A DNA stretch of 64,000 nt from Streptomyces aurantiogriseus (lineage in GTDB: Bacteria > Actinomycetota > Actinomycetes > Streptomycetales > Streptomycetaceae): NCBI RefSeq assembly GCF_014649375.1, contig NZ_BMSX01000011.1, positions 1 through 64,000 on the forward strand. The letters run 5' to 3'. The notes beneath the pieces were generated by a model. That model worked only from the letters and a program-made list of their open reading frames with translations, ran no database searches and was not told the origin of the DNA. A program made the position numbers and the translations under genes. This document shows, piece by piece, positions 1 to 9,006 of this stretch. The first letter of the stretch is position 1, and every line of letters begins with the position of its first letter.

Positions 1-94
1 CAGCACTCTCCATTTATTTGATCAAGACCCGGACAGACCCACTCGCGAAAGCGCGAGGCCTAGCGGTACCGACCGAGGCGGCCGGAGCTCTCTT

Positions 95-118
95 TGCCGC
101 GGCATGCGATGCGCGGCA
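95..118 (-). terminator. Hairpin after the ATPase gene
   Basis: Seven-base perfect arms (TGCCGCG and CGCGGCA) around a 10-base loop lie about 50 bases past the stop of the minus-strand ATPase gene. It is a plausible short terminator but has no T tract. I recognise nothing else in bases 1-169. Confidence 0.35.
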
Positions 119-169
119 CGATCTGCCGCCGTCGCAGCCAGGTCCGTAAGTGGCAGACGCCACTGACAC

Positions 170-616
170 TCAGCCCAGCGTGACCTCGCACCACACCGTC
201 TTCGTGTACTGGTCCCCCCACGTCGCTCCCCAATGGGCGGACAGGGCCTCGACGAGGAGGAGGCCCCGGCCCGACTCCGCGTCGGGGGCGGGCTGCTGGA
301 GCGTGCCGGGGGTGGGTGGGCGGCGGCCGGGGCGGGCATCGGTCACCTCGATACGGAGGGTGGTGTCCTCCGGGTGGAGCGTGAGGCGGAGCCGGAAGTC
401 GCGGCCCCGCTCCCGGCCGTGCCGTACGGCGTTCGCCGCCAGTTCGGCGACGAGGAGGGTGGCCGTGCCGTTCGCGTCCGCCGCATAGGGCCAGCCCCAG
501 GTGTCGAGTTGTTCCGCTGCCAGGTGACGGGCGAGGCGGGCGCCCCTGGGGGTGGCGGAGAGACGGACGGTGAAGTGACGGGTAGTGGGGGTGGGTTGAG
601 CAATCTCCACGTTCAT
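170..616 (-). CDS. RsbW-like ATP-binding protein (HATPase_c)
   Basis: A 148-residue GHKL-fold protein of the serine-kinase/anti-sigma type. The N box is visible at residues 58-67 (E58, N62), the G1 box as VTDARP near 91-96, and the G2 box as ESGRGLLLVEAL near 114-125. There is no sensor, dimerisation or membrane region, so it is a free-standing domain of the kind Streptomyces carries in dozens of copies. It is divergent from an XRE/DUF5753 regulator with a DUF397 protein, the usual WhiJ-type neighbourhood. In such sets the ATPase is thought to act with the regulator, but its partner is not known from sequence. ATG at 616 is the only good start. Confidence 0.85.
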   Translation of the reverse strand: MNVEIAQPTPTTRHFTVRLSATPRGARLARHLAAEQLDTWGWPYAADANGTATLLVAELAANAVRHGRERGRDFRLRLTLHPEDTTLRIEVTDARPGRRPPTPGTLQQPAPDAESGRGLLLVEALSAHWGATWGDQYTKTVWCEVTLG

Positions 617-773
617 GTCACTCAGCGTGGTCGCGTGACTCTAACCTGAACAGCGCCATCGGCGGTACGCAGCGTCACTGTCCGCTCGCTGTCCGGCTCC
701 GTCCGGGCGGCGACGCGTTACGCGACGGGCCGCTGGGGAGTTGGGAACGGACGACACGAGGAGGTGTCCGAGG

Positions 774-1625
774 GTGGGCGCGACAGGACAGGGAGACGCC
801 GAGGAGCCGCAGGTCGACGACGAGGAGTCGACCGCGGTCCTGCGGACCGTCGGCAAGGTCATCAAGATGTGCCGGGAGCGGAAGGGGATGACCCAGGCCG
901 AGCTGGGCACGGCCATCCGGTACAGCGAGGAGCAGGTGTCCTCGGTGGAGCGGGGGCGGCGGGCGCCGATGCCACAGTTCCTGGAGGCGGCGGACGACGT
1001 GCTCGGGGCGGGCGGGGTGATCGCCGGGTTGCAGAAGGACGTGGAGGAGGCTCGGTATCCGAAGAAGGTGCGGGACTTGGCCAAGTTGGAGGCGAAAGCC
1101 GTCGACTTGGGTGCCTACGCCAGTCACCACATCCACGGTCTGTTGCAGACCTCGGCATACGCAGAGGCCCTGTACGCCATGCGGCGACCGACGTACACCG
1201 AGGACGAGATCAACCGTCACGTTGCCGCGCGCATGGCGCGGAAGTGCGTCTTCGACCGCCTGCCTTCGCCGCTCGTCAGCTTCGTCCAAGAAGAGGTGAC
1301 GCTGCGACGGCCCATCGGGGGCAGAATGGTGTTGCGTCAGCAGCTCGAACACTTGTTGGAGGTCAGCGCGCTGAGGCACGTCGAGATCCAGGTGATGCCC
1401 ACGGACCGTGAGGACCACGCAGGCATGGCCGGCTCGCTGCAACTGCTGAAACTCAGTGATGGCAAGACGGTGGGGCACTCCGAAGCCCAGCTGCACAGTC
1501 ACCTGATCAGCGACCCCAGGGAGGTCCAGATTCTGGAGATGCGCTATGGAATGATCCGGGCGCAGGCTCTCACACCCCGGGAGTCACTGGCCTTCATTGA
1601 GAAAGTCCTGGGAGAGGAAACATGA
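774..1625 (+). CDS. XRE-family regulator with DUF5753 domain (WhiJ-like)
   Basis: A 283-residue DNA-binding protein. An XRE helix-turn-helix occupies about residues 27-80 (KMCRERKGMTQAELG followed by SEEQVSSVERG), and a DUF5753 domain follows from about 95 to the end. GTG at 774 is chosen because AGGAGG lies nine bases upstream. An in-frame TTG at 741 has no such site. The stop overlaps the ATG of the DUF397 gene by four bases, so the two are translationally coupled. By analogy with whiJ in S. coelicolor it may repress developmental genes, with the small DUF397 protein relieving repression. Its targets here are unknown. Confidence 0.88.
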   Translation: MGATGQGDAEEPQVDDEESTAVLRTVGKVIKMCRERKGMTQAELGTAIRYSEEQVSSVERGRRAPMPQFLEAADDVLGAGGVIAGLQKDVEEARYPKKVRDLAKLEAKAVDLGAYASHHIHGLLQTSAYAEALYAMRRPTYTEDEINRHVAARMARKCVFDRLPSPLVSFVQEEVTLRRPIGGRMVLRQQLEHLLEVSALRHVEIQVMPTDREDHAGMAGSLQLLKLSDGKTVGHSEAQLHSHLISDPREVQILEMRYGMIRAQALTPRESLAFIEKVLGEET

Positions 1626-1819
1626 CGCCCACCCCGTCCGCAGCTCCACTTGAATGGTTCAAGAGCAGCTACAGCAGCAACGACGGCCCCGAGTGCGTCG
1701 AAGTCGCCTTCGCCCCCAGCACCGTCCACATACGGGACTCGAAGAACCGGCGAGGCCCCCAACTCGCCTTCGGTGCAACGGAATGGGCTGCCTTCGTCTC
1801 CTACGCCGCCGATCACTGA
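1622..1819 (+). CDS. DUF397 small protein
   Basis: A 65-residue protein with the DUF397 signature: W near residue 12, KSSYSSNDGPECVEVA at about 14-29, VHIRDSKN at about 35-42, and a W-A-A-F motif near the C terminus. The ATG overlaps the stop of the upstream XRE gene (ATGA). DUF397 proteins are Streptomyces-type partners of XRE/DUF5753 regulators and are inferred to antagonise DNA binding. No direct biochemical role can be read from this sequence. Confidence 0.9.
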   Translation: MTPTPSAAPLEWFKSSYSSNDGPECVEVAFAPSTVHIRDSKNRRGPQLAFGATEWAAFVSYAADH

Positions 1820-1870
1820 CCGGACACGTGGCCTCGGCGTCTCCCGGGCCCCTGTGCGAGCCTGGGCCTC

Positions 1871-2470
1871 ATGGGTGATCTCTTTCTCGTCCGGCACGGC
1901 GAGACCGCATGGTCCCGCTCCGGTCGGCACACCGGTTCGACGGACGTCCCGCTCACCGAGCACGGCCGGGAGGAGGCACGCCGGCTGGTGCCGCTCATCC
2001 GCTCGCACCGGATCGGGGCCGCGTTCGTCAGCCCCCTGCAGCGGGCGCGGGAGACGGCGGAGGTGATCGGACTGCACGAGGTGCGGGTCGACGCGGATCT
2101 GCGGGAGTGGGACTACGGCGGCTACGAGGGCGTCACCACCGTCGAGATCCAGCGTGAGCGGCCGGGCTGGTTCCTGTTCACGGACGGGGTCGTGCCCGGA
2201 CCGCCGGAACGTCCCGGGGAGACGCCGGAGCAGGTCGGGGAGCGGGCCGACCGGATGCTGGCCAAGGTGGACGCGGCGCTCGCCAACACCGAGGGGTGCG
2301 TGGTGCTGGTGGCCCACGGCCACTTCCTGCGGGTACTGACCGCCCGGCGGCTCGGGCTGCCCGCGTCGGCGGGAGCGCTGTTCCAGCTGGCCACGGGGAC
2401 GCTGTGCCGGCTGGGCACGGAGCACGGGCGGCCGGTGATCGCCGGCTGGAATGTCAGACCCGGGTCGTAG
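1871..2470 (+). CDS. Histidine phosphatase family protein
   Basis: A 199-residue phosphoglycerate-mutase-like phosphatase. The catalytic LVRHGETAW motif is at residues 6-14 with H9 as the phospho-acceptor. A second conserved histidine lies in VVLVAHGHFLRVL in the C-terminal third, and the acidic E in LREWDYGGYEG is also present. The substrate cannot be told from sequence; relatives act on sugar phosphates, nucleotides or cofactor phosphates. The gene sits 51 bases after the DUF397 gene and may be co-transcribed with it. The ribosome site before ATG 1871 is weak. Confidence 0.85.
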   Translation: MGDLFLVRHGETAWSRSGRHTGSTDVPLTEHGREEARRLVPLIRSHRIGAAFVSPLQRARETAEVIGLHEVRVDADLREWDYGGYEGVTTVEIQRERPGWFLFTDGVVPGPPERPGETPEQVGERADRMLAKVDAALANTEGCVVLVAHGHFLRVLTARRLGLPASAGALFQLATGTLCRLGTEHGRPVIAGWNVRPGS

Positions 2471-2507
2471 CCTTCGAGAGGATCGCAGCACTCGGAGGGA
2501 GCACGCC

Positions 2508-3158
2508 GTGACACGACCGCCGACTGCCGCTCAGCGGCGTGTGATCGATGCCGCCGATCCTGTCACCGGGCGGCTCAGGGGCACGGAGGCGCAGATGGCG
2601 GCGCTGGTCAGGCGGGGGCTTGCCTTCCGGCATCCGCGGCCGCCGCACGACCACTTTCTGACGCCGGCGGGGCATCGGATACGGGAGGCGGGTCCCGAGC
2701 CGCTCCCCGTGTCCGAGGCGGTGTCCAAGGCGGTGCCCGGGGCGCCGGAGGCGGACACCGGGGTGTTCGCCGCGCGGGTCGGGGGCGAGGAGCGGCCGGA
2801 CACGCGGCCGTCCCGTGCCCGTGAGGTGCACAGTGCCTGGCAGGGGCTGCTGGAGCTGCGCCGGATGACCAATCCGGACGGGGCCGTGGACCGGCCGTGC
2901 GGCTGGGAGCGTACGCATCTCGTGCGGGCCGCCGCGCTCGCCCTGGAGGCGGCCGGGCACCGTCCCGCGGACCCGGAGGCCGACGGCTACCGGGTGCGCG
3001 CGACGCCGCAGCCGGAGGCCGTCGCCGTGCACGGGCCGGACGACGGGACGCTGCGGGCCTGCGCGGCGACACTGGACAAGGCGGGCTGGCAGGTCGGCGA
3101 ACACACCGATCCCCGCACCAGAGCGCGCTATCTGCTGGCTTCCCCCCGCCGGGTGTGA
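2508..3158 (+). CDS. Hypothetical actinobacterial protein
   Basis: A 216-residue protein of unknown function. GTG at 2508 is preceded by GGAGGGA at seven bases, so it is preferred to the in-frame upstream ATG at 2451, which lies inside the phosphatase gene. I see no transmembrane segment, signal peptide or catalytic motif. The N-terminal half contains a stretch rich in Arg and His (residues about 20-55). The C-terminal half alternates short charged helices and strands. It follows the phosphatase gene by 37 bases and is probably in the same transcript. Confidence 0.65.
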   Translation: MTRPPTAAQRRVIDAADPVTGRLRGTEAQMAALVRRGLAFRHPRPPHDHFLTPAGHRIREAGPEPLPVSEAVSKAVPGAPEADTGVFAARVGGEERPDTRPSRAREVHSAWQGLLELRRMTNPDGAVDRPCGWERTHLVRAAALALEAAGHRPADPEADGYRVRATPQPEAVAVHGPDDGTLRACAATLDKAGWQVGEHTDPRTRARYLLASPRRV

Positions 3159-3216
3159 GGGACATGCCAAGATCGGTGGACAGGGCATCGATTCTCGTCG
3201 ACGAGTAGGGGAAGCA

Positions 3217-3639
3217 GTGAGCGAGCCGTTCTCCGTCCGGGTCACCGTCCGCGGATACGAGACCGACGTACAGGGCCACCTCAACCAGAGCGTGTACATC
3301 AACTACGCGGAACACGCGCGCTGGTCACTGCTCCAGGCCGCCGGCATCACCCAGGCCGGGCTGATCGGCAGGGGCGTCGGACCGGTCGCCCTGGAGACGA
3401 CGATCCGCTACAAGCGCGAGCTCCTCGCCGGCGACGAGGTCGACGTGACCTGCTCCTTCGTGTGGGGCGGCGGCAAGACGTTCCGTATCGAGCAGATCAT
3501 CCGCAAGACGGACGGCACGGTCGCGGCCGAACTGACCGCGGTGGGCGGGCTGCTCGACCTCGAGGAGCGGCGGATGGTGAAGAACCCGCAGGACTACTTC
3601 AAGGAACTGGCATCCGATCCGACCCTGTTCGGCCTCTGA
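3217..3639 (+). CDS. Acyl-CoA thioesterase (hotdog fold)
   Basis: A 140-residue single hotdog-domain protein of the 4-hydroxybenzoyl-CoA thioesterase/YbgC type. The diagnostic N-terminal stretch reads YETDVQGHLNQSVYINYAEH, with Asp17 as the probable catalytic residue followed by G-H-L-N and a Y-x-x-Y-x-E helix. It should hydrolyse acyl-CoA or a related thioester in the cytosol; the acyl group is unknown. GTG 3217 is preceded by AGGGGAAG. It stands alone between the hypothetical gene and a divergent regulator region. Confidence 0.85.
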   Translation: MSEPFSVRVTVRGYETDVQGHLNQSVYINYAEHARWSLLQAAGITQAGLIGRGVGPVALETTIRYKRELLAGDEVDVTCSFVWGGGKTFRIEQIIRKTDGTVAAELTAVGGLLDLEERRMVKNPQDYFKELASDPTLFGL

Positions 3640-3800
3640 CCGGCACCGGCACCGCCTGCGCGTCCACCAGCTCCGGCGCCGCTGGTCCGGCTCGGCCGGA
3701 GCCGGTGCGGCGGTACGGCGGCACGGCGGACGGCGGGGCCCGGCACCCCGCCGCACCGCGCTCCCCACGGCACCGCACTCCCCGCCGTGCCGCCCTCCGG

Positions 3801-4652
3801 TCACCCCTCCCCGAACAGCCCCCGATGCGCCCGCGCCCACTCCCGGTACGTCCGCGCCGGACGCCCCAGCACCTCCGGTACGTCCTCGGTGACGACGGCG
3901 TTGCCGCCCGCGCGCACGAAGGCCGCGCCGCCCAGCACCCCTTCCACCTGCGCCTCCCCGAGGCCCCAGGCGCGCAGGTGCTCACGTGTCTCCTCCGGCG
4001 CGAGGTCCCGCGCCGTGACCGGTCGGCCGAGGACCTCGGCGAGCACGGCGGCCTGGCCGGGGACACTGATCGTCTCCGGACCGGTCAAGGTGTACGTCCG
4101 CCCCGCGAGCCGACCCTCGAGGAGCACCCGCGCCGCCACCTCGGAGACGTCACGCGGGTCGATCACCCCCTGCGGGCCGTCACCACTCATGTTCGGCACC
4201 GGCTCGCCCGCCCGGATCGCCGGGGCCCAGCTCAGCGTGTTCGAGGCGAAGGACGAGGGCCGCAGGACCGCCCACTCCGCCCCGCTCTCGCGCACAGCCC
4301 GCTCACCGGGGAGGTGCCAGGCGCCGGACGGCCCCACCTCGGGATCGCCCGTCGCGATCGCGGAGAGCTTCACCAGCCGGCCCACGCCCGCCGCCACCGC
4401 CGCCGCGACCAGGTCCTGGTCGTACCGGGTGTCCGGCCCGGGCACGCCGACCAGGAACGCGGCCGTCACCCCGGCCGTCGCCGCCTCCAGGGACCCCGGA
4501 TCGCCGTAGTCCCCCCGGACCAGCTCCACCCCCGAGGGCACGCGGGCCTTCGCGGGGTCGCGGGCCAGGGCGCGCACCTTCTCGCCGCGCGCCGCCAACT
4601 GCCGTACGAGTTCACTGCCGATGGTGCCCGTGGCACCGGTCACGAGGATCAT
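3801..4652 (-). CDS. NmrA-like NAD(P)-dependent oxidoreductase
   Basis: A 283-residue atypical short-chain dehydrogenase of the NmrA/NAD(P)H-quinone reductase-like group. It opens with the Rossmann motif VTGATGTIG at residues 4-12 and has a typical RGDYGDPGSL stretch and a KLSAIA segment, but no classical YxxxK pair. It may be a redox-sensing regulator or a quinone/azo reductase. ATG 4652 is used; a GTG nine bases upstream is also possible. It is divergent from an AraC-type regulator across 96 bases, an arrangement that usually means local control by that regulator. Confidence 0.85.
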   Translation of the reverse strand: MILVTGATGTIGSELVRQLAARGEKVRALARDPAKARVPSGVELVRGDYGDPGSLEAATAGVTAAFLVGVPGPDTRYDQDLVAAAVAAGVGRLVKLSAIATGDPEVGPSGAWHLPGERAVRESGAEWAVLRPSSFASNTLSWAPAIRAGEPVPNMSGDGPQGVIDPRDVSEVAARVLLEGRLAGRTYTLTGPETISVPGQAAVLAEVLGRPVTARDLAPEETREHLRAWGLGEAQVEGVLGGAAFVRAGGNAVVTEDVPEVLGRPARTYREWARAHRGLFGEG

Positions 4653-4748
4653 GGACTCCACGGTGACGGGCGGCCCTCCCCGGTCTCTAGGAAATTCCGG
4701 CACGCTTCGGCCGCCCGCGAAGGCCTGCCGCGCGCTTACGGTGAAGGC

Positions 4749-5540
4749 GTGACGAACGCCCTCGCCGAGCAGGCCCTGCCCGTCCCCGAGACGGTCCGCC
4801 CCTGGATCACCGACATCGCGTCGGTGCGTGTCACGGGACCGCTGGAGGACTCCTTCACGCACGTACCGGACACCGCGACGCAGGTGGTCGTGCGGGTCGG
4901 GGCCGACGGGCGGCGGGACATGATGGTCGTCGGGCCGCGCACCCGTGCCGCGTACCACGCGGACGCGGACAAGCAGGTGGTGTCCTGCGTGCAGGTGCGC
5001 CTGGGACCGGGCGCGACGCGTCCGCTGCTGGGCGTGCCGGCGGTGGACCTCGTCGGCCGGGTCCTGCCCCTGCGCGAACTGCCGTCCGCGACGGCCCGCC
5101 AACTGGCCCGCGCCCTCGCCGACTTGGAGCAGGAGGAGTACGCGGCCCACTTGGCGGCCACGCTCCCCTCACCCGCCACGCCCTCCCGCGACCGGCTGCT
5201 GCGAGCCGCCGTGGCCGCCCTCTCGACCCACCACGACCGCACCCCCGCCCCCGTGCAGGACGTGGCCCGCGAACTCGCCGTCAGCGAGCGGCAGTTGCGC
5301 AACCTCTTCGCCGAGGGAGTCGGCGTCTCCCCCAAGCACTACGCCCGCATCCACCGCGTACGACACGTCCTGACCCACGCGACCACCGCCCCCTGGGCGG
5401 AGCTCGCCGCCGCCACCGGCTACTACGACCAGTCACACATGACGGCCGACTTCCGCACCCTGATGGGCGTGCCGCCCAGGGCGTTCTTCACGGGCCGGCT
5501 GCCACGGGCGACGCCCTGCCAGGCGACCCGACACCGCTGA
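4749..5540 (+). CDS. AraC-family transcriptional regulator
   Basis: A 263-residue regulator. The C-terminal 95 residues carry the two AraC helix-turn-helices: VQDVARELAVSERQLRNLF, then AELAAATGYYDQSHMTADF and the closing MGVPPRAFF. The N-terminal 150 residues are a cupin-like effector domain of the DUF6597 type. GTG at 4749 is the first start that leaves a normal domain length. The gene is divergent from the NmrA-like oxidoreductase, which is its most likely target. Confidence 0.85.
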   Translation: MTNALAEQALPVPETVRPWITDIASVRVTGPLEDSFTHVPDTATQVVVRVGADGRRDMMVVGPRTRAAYHADADKQVVSCVQVRLGPGATRPLLGVPAVDLVGRVLPLRELPSATARQLARALADLEQEEYAAHLAATLPSPATPSRDRLLRAAVAALSTHHDRTPAPVQDVARELAVSERQLRNLFAEGVGVSPKHYARIHRVRHVLTHATTAPWAELAAATGYYDQSHMTADFRTLMGVPPRAFFTGRLPRATPCQATRHR

Positions 5541-5584
5541 ATTCGGGTGCGGGGCACCCCCGCGACCTGCGATGCTCCGGTCCC

Positions 5585-6187
5585 ATGTCCCGCCGCCGCA
5601 GCAAACCCAGTCTCTACATCTCCGTGGATATCGAGGCCGACGGCCCGATCCCGGGCCCGTACTCGATGCTGAGCCTGGGTGCCGCGGTCGCCGGTGTGCA
5701 GGACGCCGACGGCTTCACCCCGGCCGATCCCACCGCCCGGACCTTCTACGGCGAACTACGGCCCATCAGCGAGGAGTTCGTCCCCGAGGCGCTGGCGGTG
5801 AGCGGCCTCGACCGGGAGCGGCTGCGCCGGGAGGGACTCGAACCGGCCCTGGCGCTGGGCCGGTTCACCCGCTGGGTGCGCGAGGTGAGCGGCGACGCGC
5901 AGCCGGTGATGTGCGGCTATCCGGCCGCGTACGACTGGATGTTTCTCTACTGGTACCTGATCCGCTTCACCGGGGAGAGTCCCTTCGGGCACTCGGGTTG
6001 CCTCGACATGAAGACCCTGTACGCGACGAAGGCGGGCCTTCCGCTGCGGGCCGTCGCCAAGGGCACGATGCCGCGTGAGCTGCTGTCGCGGCGCCGCCAC
6101 ACCCACCATGCCCGCGACGACGCGATCGAGCAGGCGGAGCTGTTCGCCCACCTCATGCAGTGGCCGGGGCCCACCTCACCCCGCTGA
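5585..6187 (+). CDS. DEDD-family 3'-5' exonuclease
   Basis: A 200-residue RNase T/DnaQ-like exonuclease domain. The first acidic pair is in SVDIEADGP (D15, E17), the central Asp is in YPAAYDWMFL, and the last motif is HHARDDAIEQAELF, the H-x4-D form. All four metal-binding acids are present, so it should be active on single-stranded RNA or DNA ends. It has no extra domain and is not linked to a polymerase. The gene converges on the purine operon, and a double hairpin separates the two. Confidence 0.85.
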   Translation: MSRRRSKPSLYISVDIEADGPIPGPYSMLSLGAAVAGVQDADGFTPADPTARTFYGELRPISEEFVPEALAVSGLDRERLRREGLEPALALGRFTRWVREVSGDAQPVMCGYPAAYDWMFLYWYLIRFTGESPFGHSGCLDMKTLYATKAGLPLRAVAKGTMPRELLSRRRHTHHARDDAIEQAELFAHLMQWPGPTSPR

Positions 6188-6194
6188 CCGTCCC

Positions 6195-6259
6195 GGGGCG
6201 CGCGCGTCCGCGCGCGCCCCGGTCACGGCTTCCGGTCGAGGGCCGTCCCCCTCGACCGG
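6195..6259. terminator. Two tandem hairpins between convergent genes
   Basis: The first hairpin has perfect 12-base GC arms at 6195-6206 and 6209-6220. The second has perfect 11-base arms (CCGGTCGAGGG and its complement) at 6232-6242 and 6249-6259. They fill the gap between the exonuclease and the deaminase and could stop transcription in both directions. Confidence 0.7.
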
Positions 6260-6272
6260 AGTTCTCAGGTGC

Positions 6273-7652
6273 TCAGCCCTGCCCGGCGACACGGGCGAGC
6301 CGCTGGGCCTCCTCCCGCGTGGTGCGGGCGATCGCGTCCTCGTCGGCGGTGAGCAGGCGGCCGTTCTCGACGATCTGACGGCCGTTCACGAAGGAGGCGG
6401 TGACCGGGGCCGCCGCGCCGAAGACCAGGGCGGTCACGGGGTCGGCGATGGAGGCGTGGGCGAGGGTGTCCAGCCTCCACAGCACCAGGTCGGCGAGCTT
6501 GCCCGGCTCCAGCGAGCCGATCTCGCGTGCGCGGCCCAGGACCTGGGCGCCGCCGTAGGTGCCGAGACGCAGGGCCTGACGGGCGTTCAGGGCGGCCTCC
6601 CGGTGGGCACCGAGGCGGTTGATGAGGAGCGCGTTGCGCAGTTCGGTGTGGAGTTCGCCGGACTCGTTCGACGCGGTGCCGTCAACGCCGAGGCCGACCG
6701 GGACACCGGCGGCGAGCATGTCCGGGACCCGTGCGATCCCCGCCGCGAGACGGGCGTTGGAGGACGGGCAGTGGGCGACGCCGGTCTTCGTCCGGGCGAA
6801 GGCGTCGATGTCGGAGTCGTTCATGTGGACGCAGTGCGCCATCCACACGTCCTCGCCGAGCCAGCCGGTGGACTCGAAGTAGTCGGTGGGGCCCATGCCG
6901 AACAGCTCGTGGCAGAACTTCTCCTCCTCCACGGTCTCCGAGCCGTGGGTGTGCAGGCGCACGCCGAGACCGCGGGCCAGCTCCGCGCCCTGACGCAGGA
7001 GTTCGGTGGAGACGGAGAAGGGGGAGCAGGGGGCGACGGCGACCTGGGTCATCGCGTCGAAGGAGGCGTCGTGGTGCTGCCGTACGGTCTCCTCGGTGGC
7101 GGTGAGGGCGCCCTCCAGGGTCTCGACGGCGAAGTCCGGGGGCAGCCCGCCGTCCTTCTCGCTGCGGTCCATGGAGCCGCGGGCGAGCGTGAAGCGGACG
7201 CCCATGTCGCGGGCGGCGCCGATGATCGCGCCGGACAGGTCGCCGGAGCCCCGCGGGAAGACGTAGTGGTGGTCCATGGCGGTGGTGACGCCGCCGCGGG
7301 CCATCATCGCGAGCGAACCCTGCGCGGCCGCCCGGACCATCGGCTCGTCGATGCGCGCCCAGGTCGGGTAGAGCGCGACGAGCCAGTTGAAGAGGTTGTG
7401 GTCCGTGGCCAGGCCCCGGGTGATCCACTGGTAGAAGTGGTGGTGGGTGTTGATCAGGCCGGGGGTCACCAGGTGGCCGGTGCCGTCGATGCGGCGTACG
7501 ACGTTCTCCAGGCCCTCGGGGGCCCTGCCCGCGCCGAGCGACTCGATCCGGTTGTCCGCGACGACGAGGTACCCGGAGGCGTACTCGGTGTCCTGCGTGT
7601 CGACGGTCGCGATCGCGCAGTTCTCGATGAGGATGCGCTGGGCTGCTGCCAT
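6273..7652 (-). CDS. 8-oxoguanine deaminase-type amidohydrolase
   Basis: A 459-residue metal-dependent amidohydrolase of the TrzN/AtzB/8-oxoguanine deaminase group. Metal ligands are visible as THHHFYQ (H70, H72), the H of LHTHGSE near 216, the H of AHCVHMND near 250 and the D of GVDGTASNE near 304. The predicted reaction is hydrolytic removal of an amino group from an oxidised purine such as 8-oxoguanine, giving uric acid. This fits its place as the last gene of the operon, 10 bases after uricase. Guanine deaminase or another aminopurine hydrolase cannot be excluded. Confidence 0.82.
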   Translation of the reverse strand: MAAAQRILIENCAIATVDTQDTEYASGYLVVADNRIESLGAGRAPEGLENVVRRIDGTGHLVTPGLINTHHHFYQWITRGLATDHNLFNWLVALYPTWARIDEPMVRAAAQGSLAMMARGGVTTAMDHHYVFPRGSGDLSGAIIGAARDMGVRFTLARGSMDRSEKDGGLPPDFAVETLEGALTATEETVRQHHDASFDAMTQVAVAPCSPFSVSTELLRQGAELARGLGVRLHTHGSETVEEEKFCHELFGMGPTDYFESTGWLGEDVWMAHCVHMNDSDIDAFARTKTGVAHCPSSNARLAAGIARVPDMLAAGVPVGLGVDGTASNESGELHTELRNALLINRLGAHREAALNARQALRLGTYGGAQVLGRAREIGSLEPGKLADLVLWRLDTLAHASIADPVTALVFGAAAPVTASFVNGRQIVENGRLLTADEDAIARTTREEAQRLARVAGQG

Positions 7653-7662
7653 GGTTCGTCCT

Positions 7663-8589
7663 TCAGAGGTTGGTGAGGTCCGCCGGGATCTTCGCCTCGC
7701 ACCCGTCCCGCAGGACGGTGGCCTCGATCAGGCCGTAGGGGCGGTCGGCGGCGAAGTACACAGCTCCGTCGGCGGTGTCGTTCTTGAGCCCGAACGGCTC
7801 CAGGTCCACCAGGAAGTGGTGCTTGTTCGGGAGGGAGAAGCGGACCTCGTCGATCTCGTCGCGGTGGTCGATGATCCGTGTGGCCATGGCGTACAGGGTC
7901 TGCTGGAGCGAGAGGGAGTACGTCTCGGCGAAGGCTCGCAGCAGGTGGGCCTTGATCTGCGCGTACGACTCGTCCCAGTCGGGCGTCTGCTGCTCGTCGT
8001 CGGTCCAGTTGAAGCGCCAGCGGCCGGACACCTCGGTGGCCAGGATGCGGTCGTACGCCTCGGGGAGCGTCGTGTACTTGTCCTTGACGTAGCCCCAGAA
8101 CTCGGAGTCGGTCGAGTTCATGACGGTCAGGTCCTTGAGGCCGGAGACGACCTCCCACGTGGAGCCGTCGTACGTGATCTGCGTCAGCCGGGTCTCCTGG
8201 CCCCTGCGGACGAAGGAGTGCGCACCCTTCCCGGAGTGCTCGATGCGCTCCCAGGCGTACTCCTCGACACGGATGCGGGCGCGGTGGATGGGCTCCTGGC
8301 TGGTGACGAAGTGGCGGGCGAGGTGGATGCCGAACTGCTCGGCGGACTCGATGCCGTACTCCTTGGCGAACGCGTACACCGTGTTCTTCGTGGTGTCGGT
8401 CGGCAGGACGTTGGCGTTCGAACCGGAGTAGTGGACCTCGTCCATGTCGCCGGAGAGCGACACCGAGACGTTCAGGTCCTTGATGTGGTGGGTGGCGCCG
8501 TCCCGCGTGATGCGTACGACTCGGTTCTCGGCCTTGCCGTACTGGTTCTGTCCCAACACCGGGCGGGCGGGGCGGGAATTGTCTGCCAT
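7663..8589 (-). CDS. Urate oxidase (uricase)
   Basis: A 308-residue uricase that oxidises uric acid to 5-hydroxyisourate with O2 and no cofactor. Both T-fold repeats are present. Recognisable catalytic elements are the Lys of YGKAENRV, the Thr region PTDTTKNTVYAFA and the His of NKHHFLVDLEPF. Length matches the family. ATG 8589 is chosen; the frame stays open upstream but only inside the HIU hydrolase gene. It starts two bases after the stop of the HIU hydrolase gene, so the two are translationally coupled. Confidence 0.95.
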   Translation of the reverse strand: MADNSRPARPVLGQNQYGKAENRVVRITRDGATHHIKDLNVSVSLSGDMDEVHYSGSNANVLPTDTTKNTVYAFAKEYGIESAEQFGIHLARHFVTSQEPIHRARIRVEEYAWERIEHSGKGAHSFVRRGQETRLTQITYDGSTWEVVSGLKDLTVMNSTDSEFWGYVKDKYTTLPEAYDRILATEVSGRWRFNWTDDEQQTPDWDESYAQIKAHLLRAFAETYSLSLQQTLYAMATRIIDHRDEIDEVRFSLPNKHHFLVDLEPFGLKNDTADGAVYFAADRPYGLIEATVLRDGCEAKIPADLTNL

Positions 8590-8591
8590 AG

Positions 8592-8999
8592 CTAGCTCCC
8601 TCGGTAAACGGAGTAGCCGAACGGGTTGAGCAGCAGCGGTACGTGGTAGTGCTCGCCCGGCGTGACGGCGAAGGTCACCGTCACCTCCGGGAAGAACACT
8701 CCCGCGGCACCGCTGTCCCGATTCGCGGGGGCGTCCTGCTGCGCATCGGCTTGCTGGTGGGCGGAGTTCTCGAAGTACCGCTCGACGGCGAAGTCGAGCC
8801 GTACATGGGTGGTCCCCTCCGGCAGCGCCGGGAGGTCCTTGCACCGGCCGTCCGCGTCGGTCGCGGAGCCGCCGAGCGCCCGCCAGTCCGCTGCGCGGCC
8901 CGCGCGGGCGGCGAGGTGGACGGCGACGCCCGCGGCGGGGCGGCCGGCGCTGGTGTCCAGGATGTGCGTGGACACGGAGGCGGTGGTGCTGGTGCTCAT
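8592..8999 (-). CDS. uraH: 5-hydroxyisourate hydrolase (transthyretin-like)
   Basis: A 135-residue transthyretin-related protein converting 5-hydroxyisourate to OHCU. It begins with the family signature STHILDTSAGRPAAGV (catalytic His) and ends in YRGS, the diagnostic C-terminal tetrapeptide. A central insertion of about 20 residues (AHQQADAQQDAPANRDS region) makes it a little longer than typical 110-115 residue forms. It lies seven bases after the OHCU decarboxylase gene and directly before uricase. Confidence 0.94.
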   Translation of the reverse strand: MSTSTTASVSTHILDTSAGRPAAGVAVHLAARAGRAADWRALGGSATDADGRCKDLPALPEGTTHVRLDFAVERYFENSAHQQADAQQDAPANRDSGAAGVFFPEVTVTFAVTPGEHYHVPLLLNPFGYSVYRGS

Positions 9000-9006
9000 G
9001 CTGCTC

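Noticed and set aside
4653-5150. Extension of the NmrA-like gene upstream to 5150
   Set aside because: The added residues match no family and run antisense through the AraC regulator; the Rossmann motif starts at ATG 4652.
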